The notes: generated by a model from the letters alone, not told the origin. DNA of 59,061 nt from Proteiniphilum sp. (GCA_016839025.1 JADLKK010000005.1:1-59061); one strand, 5' to 3'; shown: positions 33,988 to 43,908, numbered from the stretch's first letter. Numbers and translations are program-made.

Positions 33988-35169
33988 TTACTGGAAACGT
34001 ACGGTTATCAGGGCAATCTCCGACTGGGTGCCGATCCGGTACTGTGGTCCCACCAACCCGATACCCGAGGTGACATAGATATGTGTCTCACCCTTTTTCT
34101 TGTAGCCATGTGCCACTTCGAAGAGCCATTCGGTTATCAGGTTGCCCGGAAAGGCCTGTCCATGATGGGTATGCCCATAGAGCGCAATATCGATGCCTGC
34201 TTCGGCCTCCTCTGCCAGGTTGTCGGGCGTATGGTTGAGCAGGATCAGCGGCATGGAGCGATTCACCCGTGAGTCACGCAGTATCTCTTCGGTCGATTTC
34301 CGATCGGTGATCACCCTGTCCTCCCGTCCCACCACATAGAAAGCACTGTCGATCAGCACTGCACTGTCACGCAGCACGGTGATGCCTGCCTCCTGCAACA
34401 GCGCGATCTTCTCTTCGCTGTCGTACCGGTATTCATGGTTACCGGTGCAGGTGAATACCCCCAGCGGGGCTGAGAGTCGTCGCAGCTCCTGATCCATTTC
34501 CTGTTGCAATACCGGCTCAAGTTGTGAATCGAAGATATCCCCTACGAAAAGTATCATGTCAGCCTGTTGTGCCAGGATCAGATCCACAAAACGACGGGCA
34601 TGACTGCGATCGATCATCCAACCCAGATGCAGATCCCCGATCACGGCAATGCGCAATGAATCGTGACTGCCGGCAGACTTCCCGACAGTGACCGGTAGCT
34701 GCTCCACTACCGGGTGCATAAAACGGTAGCGCCCATGTGTCATGATTCCTGTCACCAGCATCATTGGCAGGATAAAGAGGAGCATTTTCCGTTTGCGGGG
34801 CCAGCAACGCAGGGAGTAGAGAGGACGACGCAGTTGCCGCAGTACTGCAAGCGTTATCAGGTCGGTGATCAGCCAGAGGCCTCCGCTGTAGAGCAGAAAA
34901 AGCATCCAGCTGGTACCCATTACCCGGATCTGTTGCACCAATGGTTCCGGAAGATGGCGATAAAGGAAGAATCCGGTAGCATAGAGCAGCAGCTCTGTGG
35001 CAAAAATGACCACCAGGAACAGACGTGCTGTTCTCTTCCCGTCAAAGGCATGCCATCCTTTGAGGAACACCAGCAGATTGAGGGTGAGGTGTATGATGAA
35101 GGCATTGATCAGAGCACGCATGATTTGTTCGAACTGTCTTGTTATAAACTCAGAAAGAAAGAGACCCAA
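33988..35169 (-). CDS. Membrane-anchored metallophosphoesterase
   Basis: This 393-residue protein has four membrane segments in its first 140 residues, then a calcineurin-like phosphoesterase domain. Metal-binding motifs are IGDLHLGW, FVGDIFDS, CTGNHEY, LLNHTPDN and ALYGHTHHG. Such YkuE/YaeI-type proteins hydrolyse phosphodiesters, sometimes lipid-linked, on the membrane surface; the substrate here is unknown. Its 5' end overlaps the larger LysO-like gene by 28 bases, so the two are probably co-transcribed. Confidence 0.87.
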   Translation of the reverse strand: MGLFLSEFITRQFEQIMRALINAFIIHLTLNLLVFLKGWHAFDGKRTARLFLVVIFATELLLYATGFFLYRHLPEPLVQQIRVMGTSWMLFLLYSGGLWLITDLITLAVLRQLRRPLYSLRCWPRKRKMLLFILPMMLVTGIMTHGRYRFMHPVVEQLPVTVGKSAGSHDSLRIAVIGDLHLGWMIDRSHARRFVDLILAQQADMILFVGDIFDSQLEPVLQQEMDQELRRLSAPLGVFTCTGNHEYRYDSEEKIALLQEAGITVLRDSAVLIDSAFYVVGREDRVITDRKSTEEILRDSRVNRSMPLILLNHTPDNLAEEAEAGIDIALYGHTHHGQAFPGNLITEWLFEVAHGYKKKGETHIYVTSGIGLVGPQYRIGTQSEIALITVRFQ

Positions 35170-35744
35170 AGAGGTACCGTGAAATCGATCACCATCCCGT
35201 GGAAAAGGGCAATTACCACATACTCCTCTCCTGAGTAACGGCTGATGAAAGGTAGTGTGGTATCCATCGTGGTGGCGCCTCCCGCCGATATGGGCGCCAA
35301 TGGGCCAAAATACCTGACCATCCAGGGTGCCAGGAGAAGAACAGTGAATTCACGCAAAATGTTCGCCAGCAATGCTACCGTACCCAACTCGGCACCTCTG
35401 AAGCTGGTGATCAGGATGCTCGAGAGGGAGTAGTAGGCAAATCCGGCACCCACGCTCAGACAATCGGTGAGGCTGCGGTCGGGCAGCAGGAGGCTGATCA
35501 GTGATACGCCGGCAAATGTTCCCAGGGTAGTGGCAAGTGGCAGCAACATGATCTTTGCGCCATACCGTCCCAAAACCCGGAGGATATTTTTTCCGGAGCC
35601 GATCTGTAGACCTACCAGGAAGAGTAACAGGTAGAGGATTCCTTTTGAAATGCGTTCATCCTTCAGTACTTCCGGTAATAGCCCCGTTACAGTCAGCAGA
35701 ATGCCAACGGCAAAGAACAGCAGGTAAAGCATTGACTGCTTCAT
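35142..35744 (-). CDS. LysO-family transporter, C-terminal half (DUF340)
   Basis: This 200-residue membrane protein has about five hydrophobic segments. It matches the larger half of LysO (YbjE) lysine exporters: GILYLLLFLVGLQIGSG and the GGATTMDTTLPFI loop, including an acidic residue in the membrane region. It overlaps the preceding small gene by 4 bases (ATGA), and the two chains together have the length of one E. coli LysO. It presumably exports lysine or a similar amine from the cytoplasm. Its end overlaps the metallophosphoesterase start. Confidence 0.85.
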   Translation of the reverse strand: MKQSMLYLLFFAVGILLTVTGLLPEVLKDERISKGILYLLLFLVGLQIGSGKNILRVLGRYGAKIMLLPLATTLGTFAGVSLISLLLPDRSLTDCLSVGAGFAYYSLSSILITSFRGAELGTVALLANILREFTVLLLAPWMVRYFGPLAPISAGGATTMDTTLPFISRYSGEEYVVIALFHGMVIDFTVPLWVSFFLSL

Positions 35745-36061
35745 GGCTTTTCCTGTTTATCCCCTTTCCCCGTGGGGGTGTGGTTGTTGTTTCGCTGGAA
35801 CAGCTGTTTGTATACCCATCTTGCGCAGAACAGACTGCCCAGTGTGCCGCCAAGGGTCAGCAGCAGGGCATCCATTCCAATCGCTGCAAACCGCGTTACC
35901 AGCTGTTGGTTGCTCCCTACAGATATGCCGAGAAAGAAAAGCAGGAGCATGATCACCCCATTCAATAACCGGCTGGTATATCGTACCACACTTTTTTTGC
36001 GCAGCAGATAGCCTGAGGCAACACCCCCCACAATAGAGAGGAGGACAGGTAGGAGGGTCAT
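35741..36061 (-). CDS. LysO-family transporter, N-terminal half
   Basis: This 106-residue protein has three membrane helices (LLPVLLSIVGGVASGYLL, LLNGVIMLLLFFLGISVG, ALLLTLGGTLGSLFCARWVY) and a polar C-terminal tail. It corresponds to the N-terminal third of LysO. The ATG of the second half overlaps its stop by 4 bases. Both frames are clean, with normal starts, so the split looks like a genuine two-subunit form rather than a broken gene. Confidence 0.82.
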   Translation of the reverse strand: MTLLPVLLSIVGGVASGYLLRKKSVVRYTSRLLNGVIMLLLFFLGISVGSNQQLVTRFAAIGMDALLLTLGGTLGSLFCARWVYKQLFQRNNNHTPTGKGDKQEKP

Positions 36062-36205
36062 TGTTTCATGATTTTTTGTGCAAAAATAGTGAAAATGAGG
36101 AGACCTTTCCTAATTATTTGTAACACACTTGCTCTTCCCATTACAATTCAGGATTTATGATGTATTTTTAACTTTTCAATAGAGCAAAAATCAATCCGCT
36201 ATTCA

Positions 36206-38659
36206 ATGAGACACACAGTCACATTTATCCTGCTTCAGTTCATCGTTTCCTTCACCATGGCAAACCCCGTTGCTGTTACGGGAAAGCTGGTGGCAGAGTC
36301 TGATCACGACGTGCTTCCTTATGCTACCATTTCTGTTGCCCGTGAAGATGCAACTGCCACGGTGATTCGAAAATTGGCCACCGATGAGTCGGGCACCTTC
36401 ACCACCACACTGCTCCCCGGGAGCTATCTCTTCACCTTCCATTTTGTGGGGATGGCTGAAACCACCAGGAAGGTTTCCATCGCTGTGTCAGATAAGCAGA
36501 TTGACATGGGTATCATCACCATGAGAGAAGACAGCAAATTGCTTGATGAGGTGAGTGTTACCGCCCAGGCTCCGCTGGTAAGGGTGGAGATTGACAAACT
36601 TACCTACAGTGCCAAGGATGACCCCGAAGCATCCACCTCCAATGTGCTGGATCTGTTGCGTAAGGTGCCCTTGGTTACGATTGACGGGGAGGAGAATATT
36701 CAATTGAAGGGGGCTTCCAATTTCAAGATCTACCTCAATGGAAAACCCTCTAACATGATCTCCTCAAATCCTTCACAGGTGCTGAAGAGTATGCCGGCAA
36801 GCAGCATCAAGGATGTGGAGGTGATCACCGATCCGGGCGCGAAGTATGATGCCGAAGGGGTGGGAGGTATCATCAACATCATCACTGACAAACGGGTGGA
36901 TGATGGTTATTCAGGCTCTGTGGGCGCCAACGGCGACACCTTCGGAGGATATGGAGGCAATGCTTATCTGGCTACCAAATATGGGAAGATTGGTTTTACC
37001 GGTAACGCAGCTTATTTTCATCATGCAAGACCAACATCCGAGTCGAATTTTACCCGTGAGGAGTTCGAGCCGCAGAACAGCCTGATTCAGAAGGGAAGCA
37101 GTGAGAGTGCCGGTGATGGCCTGTTTCTTAACGGATCATTTAGCTATGAACCCGATACGGTGAACCTGTTCAACCTGTCACTCTCCCGTTTCGGTGGTAC
37201 CTTCCATTCACTCTCACGACAGGAGGCTCTCTCGGAAGGGAATCGTCCTTACAGCTACAATTCCAGGAGTAACAGTATCTCCCAATTCGGGGGGATGAAT
37301 CTTGCAGCCGATTACCAGCGCAATTTCAGGAGAAAGGGAGAGATGCTGACGCTCTCTTACCGGCTTGAGCATAACCCCAGCGACAGCGAATATGAAAGTG
37401 CATACAACGATGTGACGGGTGATTTCTATTATACCGACGGTTACAAGCTGAAAAGCATCAACGATGCGGGGGGCAGTGAGCATACCGGCCAGGTGGACTA
37501 TGTGAATCCGTTGAATGGAAAACACAACATCGAAGCGGGATTGAAGTATATCTTTCGTGACAATAGCAGCCGTGGGAAACATTTTTTTGAGATGGGTACC
37601 GGAGATTGGCAGCCGGATACAGAGAGACTGAACGATCTGGATCACCTGCAACGCATTGCCTCGGGATATGCAGGTTATACCTACAAGAATGGAAAGATGG
37701 GAATGAAGGTGGGACTGCGCGGCGAGCATACTAACCAGGAGATCCACTACATGAATAGAGAGCTGGACACCATCGTACAATCCTCCTTCTTTGATCTGGT
37801 ACCCTCACTCACCCTTTCTTACCAGCTGGGGATGACGCAGACACTGCGAGGAGGCTACAACATGCGTATCTCACGTCCCGGGATATGGTACCTCAATCCC
37901 TACGTCAACGACGTGGATCCCAGCAATATCAGCTATGGCAATCCGGAGCTGGATGGCGAACAGCAGCACAATTTCAATGTCAACTATGGTACTTTCTCGC
38001 AAAAATTGAATTTCAATGCAACGGTCAGCTATGCCTTCACCCGTAACGCCGTGACACGTTACAGCTTTATCCGCGAGGGTGTCACACACAATACCTATGA
38101 CAACATCGGTCGAAACCATACAGTTGGCACCAACCTCTATCTGAGCTGGACCCCCACGGAGATGCTCCGCACCTACCTGAATGGAGGTGTCAGCTATACC
38201 GATATCCAGAGCACGGAGAACGAGCAGCTGCGCAACAGCGGTATCTCCGGACGGGCTTTCGGAGGACTCACCTGGACACTGCCCAAAGAACTACGACTGG
38301 GTGCGAACGGTGGGCTTTTCCTGAACCAGGTGCAGCTACAGACCGATCAGTCACCCTTTTACTTTTATTCATTCAGTCTGATGAAGAGTTTCCTGGATAA
38401 GAAACTGGATCTTTCGCTCAATGTGCAGAACCTGTTTTCCAAATCACGAAACATGACTGCCACGACCACCGGGCCGGGCTTCCGCCAGGAGAGCATCAAC
38501 TATCATCCGATGCGTAACCTTCGTCTCAGTCTGACTTACCGATTCGGAGAACTAAAGTCCTCAATGAAACGGGTGAAACGGGGTATCGTGAATGATGACC
38601 TGATGGAGGGGGAGAGCAATACCCCGCAGAGTGGCACCGGTACGGTTTCCGGGCAGTGA
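36206..38659 (+). CDS. TonB-dependent outer-membrane receptor (OMP beta-barrel family)
   Basis: This 817-residue protein has a signal peptide (MRHTVTFILLQFIVSFTMA). A carboxypeptidase-regulatory-like beta sandwich follows (about 20-100). Then come a plug domain (LDLLRKVPLVTIDGEENIQLKG and YDAEGVGGIINIITDKRV near 210) and a barrel of many aromatic strands. It does not have the SusC-type N-terminal extension, and no SusD gene is near, so it is not part of a glycan locus. The ligand is unknown. It stands alone between divergent lysO and trmD. The 144-base upstream gap shows no full promoter match. Confidence 0.88.
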   Translation: MRHTVTFILLQFIVSFTMANPVAVTGKLVAESDHDVLPYATISVAREDATATVIRKLATDESGTFTTTLLPGSYLFTFHFVGMAETTRKVSIAVSDKQIDMGIITMREDSKLLDEVSVTAQAPLVRVEIDKLTYSAKDDPEASTSNVLDLLRKVPLVTIDGEENIQLKGASNFKIYLNGKPSNMISSNPSQVLKSMPASSIKDVEVITDPGAKYDAEGVGGIINIITDKRVDDGYSGSVGANGDTFGGYGGNAYLATKYGKIGFTGNAAYFHHARPTSESNFTREEFEPQNSLIQKGSSESAGDGLFLNGSFSYEPDTVNLFNLSLSRFGGTFHSLSRQEALSEGNRPYSYNSRSNSISQFGGMNLAADYQRNFRRKGEMLTLSYRLEHNPSDSEYESAYNDVTGDFYYTDGYKLKSINDAGGSEHTGQVDYVNPLNGKHNIEAGLKYIFRDNSSRGKHFFEMGTGDWQPDTERLNDLDHLQRIASGYAGYTYKNGKMGMKVGLRGEHTNQEIHYMNRELDTIVQSSFFDLVPSLTLSYQLGMTQTLRGGYNMRISRPGIWYLNPYVNDVDPSNISYGNPELDGEQQHNFNVNYGTFSQKLNFNATVSYAFTRNAVTRYSFIREGVTHNTYDNIGRNHTVGTNLYLSWTPTEMLRTYLNGGVSYTDIQSTENEQLRNSGISGRAFGGLTWTLPKELRLGANGGLFLNQVQLQTDQSPFYFYSFSLMKSFLDKKLDLSLNVQNLFSKSRNMTATTTGPGFRQESINYHPMRNLRLSLTYRFGELKSSMKRVKRGIVNDDLMEGESNTPQSGTGTVSGQ

Positions 38660-38681
38660 TGATTTGTTGAAATAAATATGC

Positions 38682-38689
38682 TATATTTG
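38682..38689 (+). promoter_or_regulatory. -7 box of trmD
   Basis: TATATTTG is a full TAnnTTTG match, 53 bases before the trmD ATG. TTTG at 38663-38666 is too near (15-base spacer) to be a standard -33. Confidence 0.45.
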
Positions 38690-38742
38690 AAGTTCCTTAC
38701 TCTTCATTTGTAGGGGAGTGGATTCCTTATAGAGCAGAAAGC

Positions 38743-39423
38743 ATGAGAATTGACATACTCACCGTTTTACCCGAGATGATTGAAGGTGCTCTTCACACCA
38801 GTATATTGAAGAGAGCCCAGGAGAAAGGTCTGGCTGAGTTCGGACTGCACAACCTGCGTGATTACACGCTTGACAGGCACCGTAGGGTGGATGATTATCC
38901 CTATGGGGGTGAGGCGGGGATGGTGCTTCAGATTGAACCGATAGACCGGGCTATCACCCATCTGAGGGGAGAGCGTGACTACGATGAGGTGATCTTCACC
39001 ACTCCCGACGGGGAACAGTTCACCCAGCCACTGGCCAACGAGTTGTCATTGAAGCGGAACATCATCATTCTTTGTGGTCACTACAAAGGTGTTGATTACC
39101 GTGTAAGGGAGCACCTGGTTACCCGCGAGATATCGATCGGGGATTTTGTGCTGACCGGTGGGGAACTCGCTGCCGCCATGATTGCCGATGCGGTGGTACG
39201 TCTCATTCCCGGTGTGATCGGCGATGAGCAGTCGGCACTCTCCGATTCGTTTCAGGATGGCCTGCTGGCACCGCCTGTTTATACCCGTCCCGCAGAGTAC
39301 AAGGGGTGGCGGGTGCCCGATGTGCTGCTCTCGGGGCATGAGCGGAAGATAGGAGAGTGGCGCCATGAACAGTCGCTGGAGCGTACCCGCCGATTGCGTC
39401 CCGATCTGCGGGGGTACAGGTAA
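38743..39423 (+). CDS. trmD: tRNA (guanine-37-N1)-methyltransferase
   Basis: This 226-residue enzyme methylates G37 of tRNAs reading CNN codons and so prevents frameshifts. It shows the SPOUT trefoil-knot elements: [17 protein letters not shown], then [18 protein letters not shown] (SAM-binding knot), with an N-terminal DILTVLPEM. It does not sit in the usual rpsP-rimM-trmD-rplS cluster. The rfbA gene starts 57 bases later, perhaps with its own promoter. Confidence 0.96.
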   Translation: MRIDILTVLPEMIEGALHTSILKRAQEKGLAEFGLHNLRDYTLDRHRRVDDYPYGGEAGMVLQIEPIDRAITHLRGERDYDEVIFTTPDGEQFTQPLANELSLKRNIIILCGHYKGVDYRVREHLVTREISIGDFVLTGGELAAAMIADAVVRLIPGVIGDEQSALSDSFQDGLLAPPVYTRPAEYKGWRVPDVLLSGHERKIGEWRHEQSLERTRRLRPDLRGYR

Positions 39424-39480
39424 GTGGGTTGACCGCTCTTTTTTTGATTATCTTCACGATGGAATAATAACAAGAGAAAA

Positions 39481-40365
39481 ATGATGAAAGGCATCGTACT
39501 GGCCGGAGGTTCCGGCACGCGTCTCTATCCCATCACCAAGGGTGTTTCCAAACAGCTTTTGCCGGTCTTTGACAAACCGATGGTTTACTATCCCATCTCA
39601 GCCCTCATGCTGGCCGGCATCAGAGATATCCTGCTCATCTCCACACCGGCCGATCTGCCGGCATTCCGACGGTTGCTGGGGGAGGGCGGCGATTACGGAG
39701 TACGCTTCTCCTATGCGGAACAACCCTCTCCCGATGGTCTTGCCCAGGCATTTCTGATTGGCCGTTCTTTTATCGGGGATGATGCTGTCTGTCTGGTGCT
39801 GGGAGACAACATCTTTTATGGTCACGGCTTCCCTGCCATGTTGCGCAGAGCGGTGGGCGATGCTGAGGAGAAGGGGCGGGCAACCGTTTTCGGTTATTAT
39901 GTGCAGCAACCGGAACGATACGGCGTGGCACACTTCAACGACCAGGGAGAGGTGTTGGGTATCGAAGAGAAGCCGGCTGAACCCAAATCGAACTGGGCTG
40001 TTACCGGATTATACTTTTATCCCAATGATGTGGTACAAATTGCAGCAACCATCAAGCCTTCCGCCCGGGGTGAACTGGAGATCACTTCGGTGAATCAGGC
40101 TTACCTGGAGAAGGGAGAGCTGCTGCTGCAGCGCTTCGGTCGTGGCTTTGCCTGGCTCGATACCGGTACGCACGATTCGCTGGCGGAGGCATCAACCTTT
40201 ATCGAGGTGCTGGAAAAACGACAGGGACTGAAGATCGCCTGCCTGGAGGAGATTGCCTGGAGCAACGGCTGGATCGGCGACGATGATCTGAGGCGGATTG
40301 CTGAACCCATGAAAAAGAACCAGTACGGGCAGTATCTGCTGCAACTGATCGAGTCCAATCAATGA
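39481..40365 (+). CDS. rfbA: Glucose-1-phosphate thymidylyltransferase
   Basis: This 294-residue (293 from the second ATG, 39484) enzyme makes dTDP-glucose from dTTP and glucose 1-phosphate. The nucleotide loop is [32 protein letters not shown] holds the metal Asp, and [13 protein letters not shown] binds sugar phosphate near the C-terminus. It is first in a cluster rfbA-rfbC-rfbB. Confidence 0.96.
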   Translation: MMKGIVLAGGSGTRLYPITKGVSKQLLPVFDKPMVYYPISALMLAGIRDILLISTPADLPAFRRLLGEGGDYGVRFSYAEQPSPDGLAQAFLIGRSFIGDDAVCLVLGDNIFYGHGFPAMLRRAVGDAEEKGRATVFGYYVQQPERYGVAHFNDQGEVLGIEEKPAEPKSNWAVTGLYFYPNDVVQIAATIKPSARGELEITSVNQAYLEKGELLLQRFGRGFAWLDTGTHDSLAEASTFIEVLEKRQGLKIACLEEIAWSNGWIGDDDLRRIAEPMKKNQYGQYLLQLIESNQ

Positions 40366-40439
40366 GCCAAATTCATGGGCGAAATGCTGACATATAGATA
40401 GGAAAATCCAGTTTCACGTAACAAAGCTGATGGTTTATT

Positions 40440-40461
40440 GCTGACAGCTGACAGCTATAAA
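40440..40461 (+). repeat. 7-base tandem repeat abutting the rfbC start codon
   Basis: CTGACAG, CTGACAG and CTATAAA run directly into the rfbC ATG. The unit matches the repeats before argH and argB, 33 kb away and on the other strand, when read in the coding direction. Confidence 0.65.
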
Positions 40462-40989
40462 ATGAATATTCTGAAAACAAATATAGACGGTGTGTTGCTC
40501 ATCGAGCCGAAGGTCTTCGTAGACGAGAGGGGCTACTTTTTTGAATCCTACTCACAGAGGGAGTTCGAGAAAAAGGTATGCAAAGTCCTTTTCGTTCAGG
40601 ACAATGAAAGCAAATCGAGGTATGGAGTGGTGAGGGGGTTGCATTACCAGAGAGCACCCTATGAGCAGTCCAAGCTGGTGCGGGTGGTTTCCGGCCGCGT
40701 ACTGGATGTGGCGGTCGATATCAGACCTGATTCACCCACCTACGGAGAGCATGTCGCCACCGTGCTGTCAGATGAAAACAAACGTCAGCTCTTTATCCCG
40801 CGGGGATTTGCCCATGGCTTCGCGGTGCTGAGCGATGTGGCGTTATTCCAGTACAAGTGTGACAACTACTACGCACCCGGTTATGAGGCAGCCATCCGCT
40901 GGGATGACCCGAAGCTGGCCATCGACTGGATGCTCCCGTTGAAAGATATCATCCTGTCCGAGAAAGACAAAAACAGCCCATTGTTATGA
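40462..40989 (+). CDS. rfbC: dTDP-4-dehydrorhamnose 3,5-epimerase
   Basis: This 175-residue cupin epimerises dTDP-4-keto-6-deoxyglucose. Seen are DERGYFFESYS, VVRGLHYQRAPYEQSKLVRV with the catalytic His, LFIPRGFAHGFAVLSD, and FQYKCDNYYAPGYE with the catalytic Tyr. The start is set at 40462, after the tandem repeat; a TTG 24 bases earlier is rejected. Its stop overlaps the rfbB ATG by 4 bases. Confidence 0.96.
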   Translation: MNILKTNIDGVLLIEPKVFVDERGYFFESYSQREFEKKVCKVLFVQDNESKSRYGVVRGLHYQRAPYEQSKLVRVVSGRVLDVAVDIRPDSPTYGEHVATVLSDENKRQLFIPRGFAHGFAVLSDVALFQYKCDNYYAPGYEAAIRWDDPKLAIDWMLPLKDIILSEKDKNSPLL

Positions 40990-42017
40990 AGAGTATCCTG
41001 ATTACCGGCGGTGCCGGCTTTATCGGCTCACATCTGGTGCGCCACTTCCTGAACCATTATCCTGCCTACCGGATTCTCAACCTCGATAAGCTTACCTATG
41101 CCGGTAACCTCTCCAACCTGTCGGATGTGACCGATAAGCCCAACTACCATTTCCTGCAGGCTGATATCTGTGACTTCGAACGAATGAGGGAGATCTTTTC
41201 CCAATATGCCGTTGAGGGGGTAATACACCTGGCGGCGGAGAGCCATGTGGACCGATCCATCACCGATCCCTTCTCTTTTGCCCGTACCAATGTAATGGGT
41301 ACGCTCAACCTCTTGCAGGCAGCCCGGGAGCAATGGGGCGACCGGAAGGAAGGAAGACTCTTCTACCATGTCTCCACCGACGAGGTGTATGGTGCGCTCC
41401 CGCTGGAAGGCCCCCTCTTCACCGAGGAGAGCCGTTATGAGCCACACAGCCCCTATTCTGCTTCAAAGGCTTCATCCGACCATTTTGTACGGGCTTTCCA
41501 CGATACCTACGGGCTGCCGGTAGTGATCTCAAACTGCTCCAACAACTATGGCCCCAACCAGTATCCCGAGAAGCTGATACCGCTCTTCATTCAGAATATC
41601 CGCAACAACATGCCTCTGCCTGTTTACGGCAAGGGTGAGAATGTACGCGACTGGCTCTACGTGGAGGATCATGCCCGTGCCATCGACCTGATCTTTCACC
41701 GTGGAAGGGTGGGAGAGACCTACAACATTGGCGGGTGGAACGAGTGGCGGAACATTGATCTGATCCGGCTCCTGATCAAAACTGTCGATCGCCAGCTGGG
41801 ACGGCCGGCAGGTGCTTCCGATCATCTCATCACCTATGTGACCGATCGTGCCGGGCATGACCTGCGCTACGCCATTGATGCCACGAAGCTGAAAAGGGAA
41901 CTGGGATGGGAGCCCTCATTACAGTTTGAAGAGGGAATTGAGAAGACGGTACGCTGGTACCTCGACCAGCAGGAGTGGCTCGATGAGATTGCGGCCAGAC
42001 AGCATTCTTTTCTGTAG
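40986..42017 (+). CDS. rfbB: dTDP-glucose 4,6-dehydratase
   Basis: This 343-residue extended short-chain dehydrogenase has the NAD loop TGGAGFIGSHLVRHF, HLAAESHVDRSI, HVSTDEVYGAL (Thr-Asp-Glu triad), and YSASKASSDH with the Tyr-Lys pair. It produces dTDP-4-keto-6-deoxyglucose. It is coupled to rfbC by an ATGA overlap. The reductase rfbD that would finish dTDP-rhamnose is not in the window, so the end sugar is not fixed by this cluster. Confidence 0.96.
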   Translation: MKSILITGGAGFIGSHLVRHFLNHYPAYRILNLDKLTYAGNLSNLSDVTDKPNYHFLQADICDFERMREIFSQYAVEGVIHLAAESHVDRSITDPFSFARTNVMGTLNLLQAAREQWGDRKEGRLFYHVSTDEVYGALPLEGPLFTEESRYEPHSPYSASKASSDHFVRAFHDTYGLPVVISNCSNNYGPNQYPEKLIPLFIQNIRNNMPLPVYGKGENVRDWLYVEDHARAIDLIFHRGRVGETYNIGGWNEWRNIDLIRLLIKTVDRQLGRPAGASDHLITYVTDRAGHDLRYAIDATKLKRELGWEPSLQFEEGIEKTVRWYLDQQEWLDEIAARQHSFL

Positions 42018-42023
42018 GACCTC

Positions 42024-42056
42024 ATCACTGTTTGACGGTGGTACTGCTCTTTTTTT
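42024..42056 (+). terminator. Possible weak terminator after rfbB
   Basis: A 7-bp stem with wobble pairs (42024-42030/42036-42042) lies 7 bases past rfbB. A seven-T run comes 8 to 14 bases later, next to the promoter of the following gene. Confidence 0.35.
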
Positions 42057-42058
42057 AC

Positions 42059-42066
42059 TATCTTTG
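42059..42066 (+). promoter_or_regulatory. -7 box of the BT0820-like gene
   Basis: TATCTTTG is a full TAnnTTTG match, 38 bases before the ATG. TTTG at 42031-42034 precedes it by a 24-base spacer. Confidence 0.5.
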
Positions 42067-42104
42067 TACCCCGTTAGAAACAAACAAAAGAAAAGATTCA
42101 GACA

Positions 42105-42533
42105 ATGGTTATTGCAGTTGATTTCGACGGCACCATCGTGGAGCATGCCTATCCTGAGATTGGCAGACCTATTCCCTTTGCCATTGAGACCCTTTTGCAG
42201 TTGCAGAAGGACAACCACAAACTGATCCTCTGGACAGTAAGGGAGGGAGAGCTGTTGCAGGATGCCATCGATTATTGTGCGGAAAGGGGACTCTATTTTT
42301 ATGCGGAGAATGCCAACTATCGGGGTGAGGAGCGTGAAAAGGCCTCCCGTAAGTTGGGAGCTGATCTCTTCATTGATGATCGTAACCTGGGGGGCTTGCC
42401 CGACTGGGGTGTGATCTACAATGCGGTGAATGCCACCACAAACGGTGGTAATGCCCTGCAGATGATGGCGGGTGCATCTGCCATGCCGGAACCGAAAAAG
42501 CGGCGCGGACTCTTTGGCATCAAAAGAGGATGA
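42105..42533 (+). CDS. BT0820-like small HAD-fold protein
   Basis: This 142-residue protein begins AVDFDGTIVEH, HAD motif I with both Asp residues. Then come ILWTVREGELLQDAIDYC and a motif-IV-like DLFIDDRNLGGLPDW. It lacks a cap domain. The C-terminal 35 residues are low in structure and end in a basic tail (KKRRGLFGIKRG). The family is found across Bacteroidota, often near genes for nucleotide sugars; phosphatase activity is plausible but not shown. It has its own promoter, so it is probably not part of the rfb transcript. Confidence 0.8.
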   Translation: MVIAVDFDGTIVEHAYPEIGRPIPFAIETLLQLQKDNHKLILWTVREGELLQDAIDYCAERGLYFYAENANYRGEEREKASRKLGADLFIDDRNLGGLPDWGVIYNAVNATTNGGNALQMMAGASAMPEPKKRRGLFGIKRG

Positions 42534-42575
42534 TAAAAAAATGTGATCTCTGCCTCACCAAACAAAAATAGTCGT

Positions 42576-42583
42576 TACCTTTG
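42576..42583 (+). promoter_or_regulatory. -7 box of glyA
   Basis: TACCTTTG is a full TAnnTTTG match, 30 bases before the ATG at 42614. No TTTG is found at -33 spacing. Confidence 0.5.
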
Positions 42584-42613
42584 CGGCATCTTTTACTTAC
42601 AATTCAAAACAAC

Positions 42614-43885
42614 ATGCAGGAAGACAGGCAACTCTTCGGAATCATAGAGAAAGAAAAAGAGAGACAACTGAAAGGGATCGAGCTGATTGCTTCGGAGAAC
42701 TTTGTGAGCGAACAGGTGATGCGGGCCATGGGGTCGGTACTTACCAACAAATATGCGGAGGGTTATCCCGGACGTCGCTATTACGGTGGCTGCGAGGTGG
42801 TGGATCTGAGCGAGCAACTGGCCATCGACCGGCTGAAAGATATTTTTGGCGCTGAATGGGCCAATGTCCAGCCTCACTCGGGGGCACAGGCCAACGCTGC
42901 GGTGTTTCTGGCCTGCATGAAGGCGGGCGATGCATTCCTCGGCCTTAACCTCTCACACGGGGGGCATCTTTCTCACGGCTCACCCGTCAATTTTTCCGGA
43001 CTGATGTTCCGACCCATAGCGTACAATGTGCGCGAAGAGGATCAACGGGTCGATTATGATCAGCTGGAGAGTCTGGCTCGTACCGAGCGACCTAAGATGA
43101 TTATTGCCGGAGCATCAGCCTATTCACGCGAGTGGGACTATGCCCGTATCCGGAAGGTGGCTGATGAGATTGGAGCCATCTTTATGGTCGACATGGCACA
43201 CCCGGCAGGACTGATCGCAGCCGGTCTGCTGGAAAATCCACTTCAGCATGCCCATATTGTCACCTCCACCACCCACAAGACACTGCGCGGACCCCGTGGA
43301 GGTGTGATCCTGATAGGTAAAGATTTTGAGAATCCCTGGGGCATCACCACCCCGAAAGGAGAGGTGAAGATGATGTCGGCACTGCTCGACTCGGCCGTTT
43401 TTCCCGGCATGCAGGGCGGGCCGCTGGAGCATGTGATCGCCGCCAAGGCGGTCTCCTTCCACGAGGCATTGCAACCGGAATACAGATCCTACCAGACCCA
43501 GGTGAAGAAGAATGCGTCAGTGATGGCACAGGCGTTCATCGACAAGGGCTACAACGTGGTGTCAGGGGGAACCGACAATCATTGTATCCTGGTAGACCTG
43601 CGCAGCAAGTTTCCCGACCTGACCGGTAAGGTGGCGGAGAAAATGCTGGTGGAGGCGGACATCACCACCAACAAGAACATGGTTCCATTCGACAGCCGTT
43701 CACCCTTCCAGACCTCCGGTCTGCGGTTCGGGACACCTGCCATCACTACCCGTGGCGGAAAGGAGAAGTTGATGCAGGAGATCGTGGAGATGATCGACAG
43801 GGTGCTTGCTGATGAAACAAAAATCAGAGTGGTACGTGATCAGGTGAACCGCACCATGAAGCAGTACCCGCTATTTGCCTGGTAA
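42614..43885 (+). CDS. glyA: Serine hydroxymethyltransferase
   Basis: This 423-residue PLP enzyme exchanges serine and glycine with tetrahydrofolate. It shows [34 protein letters not shown] and [15 protein letters not shown], the Lys of TTHKT being the Schiff base. The start at 42614 (MQEDRQLFG) is used because the promoter sits just upstream; an in-frame ATG at 42581 lies inside the -7 box. A 7-bp hairpin follows the gene. Confidence 0.97.
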   Translation: MQEDRQLFGIIEKEKERQLKGIELIASENFVSEQVMRAMGSVLTNKYAEGYPGRRYYGGCEVVDLSEQLAIDRLKDIFGAEWANVQPHSGAQANAAVFLACMKAGDAFLGLNLSHGGHLSHGSPVNFSGLMFRPIAYNVREEDQRVDYDQLESLARTERPKMIIAGASAYSREWDYARIRKVADEIGAIFMVDMAHPAGLIAAGLLENPLQHAHIVTSTTHKTLRGPRGGVILIGKDFENPWGITTPKGEVKMMSALLDSAVFPGMQGGPLEHVIAAKAVSFHEALQPEYRSYQTQVKKNASVMAQAFIDKGYNVVSGGTDNHCILVDLRSKFPDLTGKVAEKMLVEADITTNKNMVPFDSRSPFQTSGLRFGTPAITTRGGKEKLMQEIVEMIDRVLADETKIRVVRDQVNRTMKQYPLFAW

Positions 43886-43908
43886 CGCAACGACAGTCAG
43901 TTCACACT

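Noticed and set aside
35741-35744. Frameshift error splitting lysO
   Set aside because: Both halves have clean starts and stops joined by a normal ATGA overlap, which fits a natural two-gene form better than a sequencing or mutation error.
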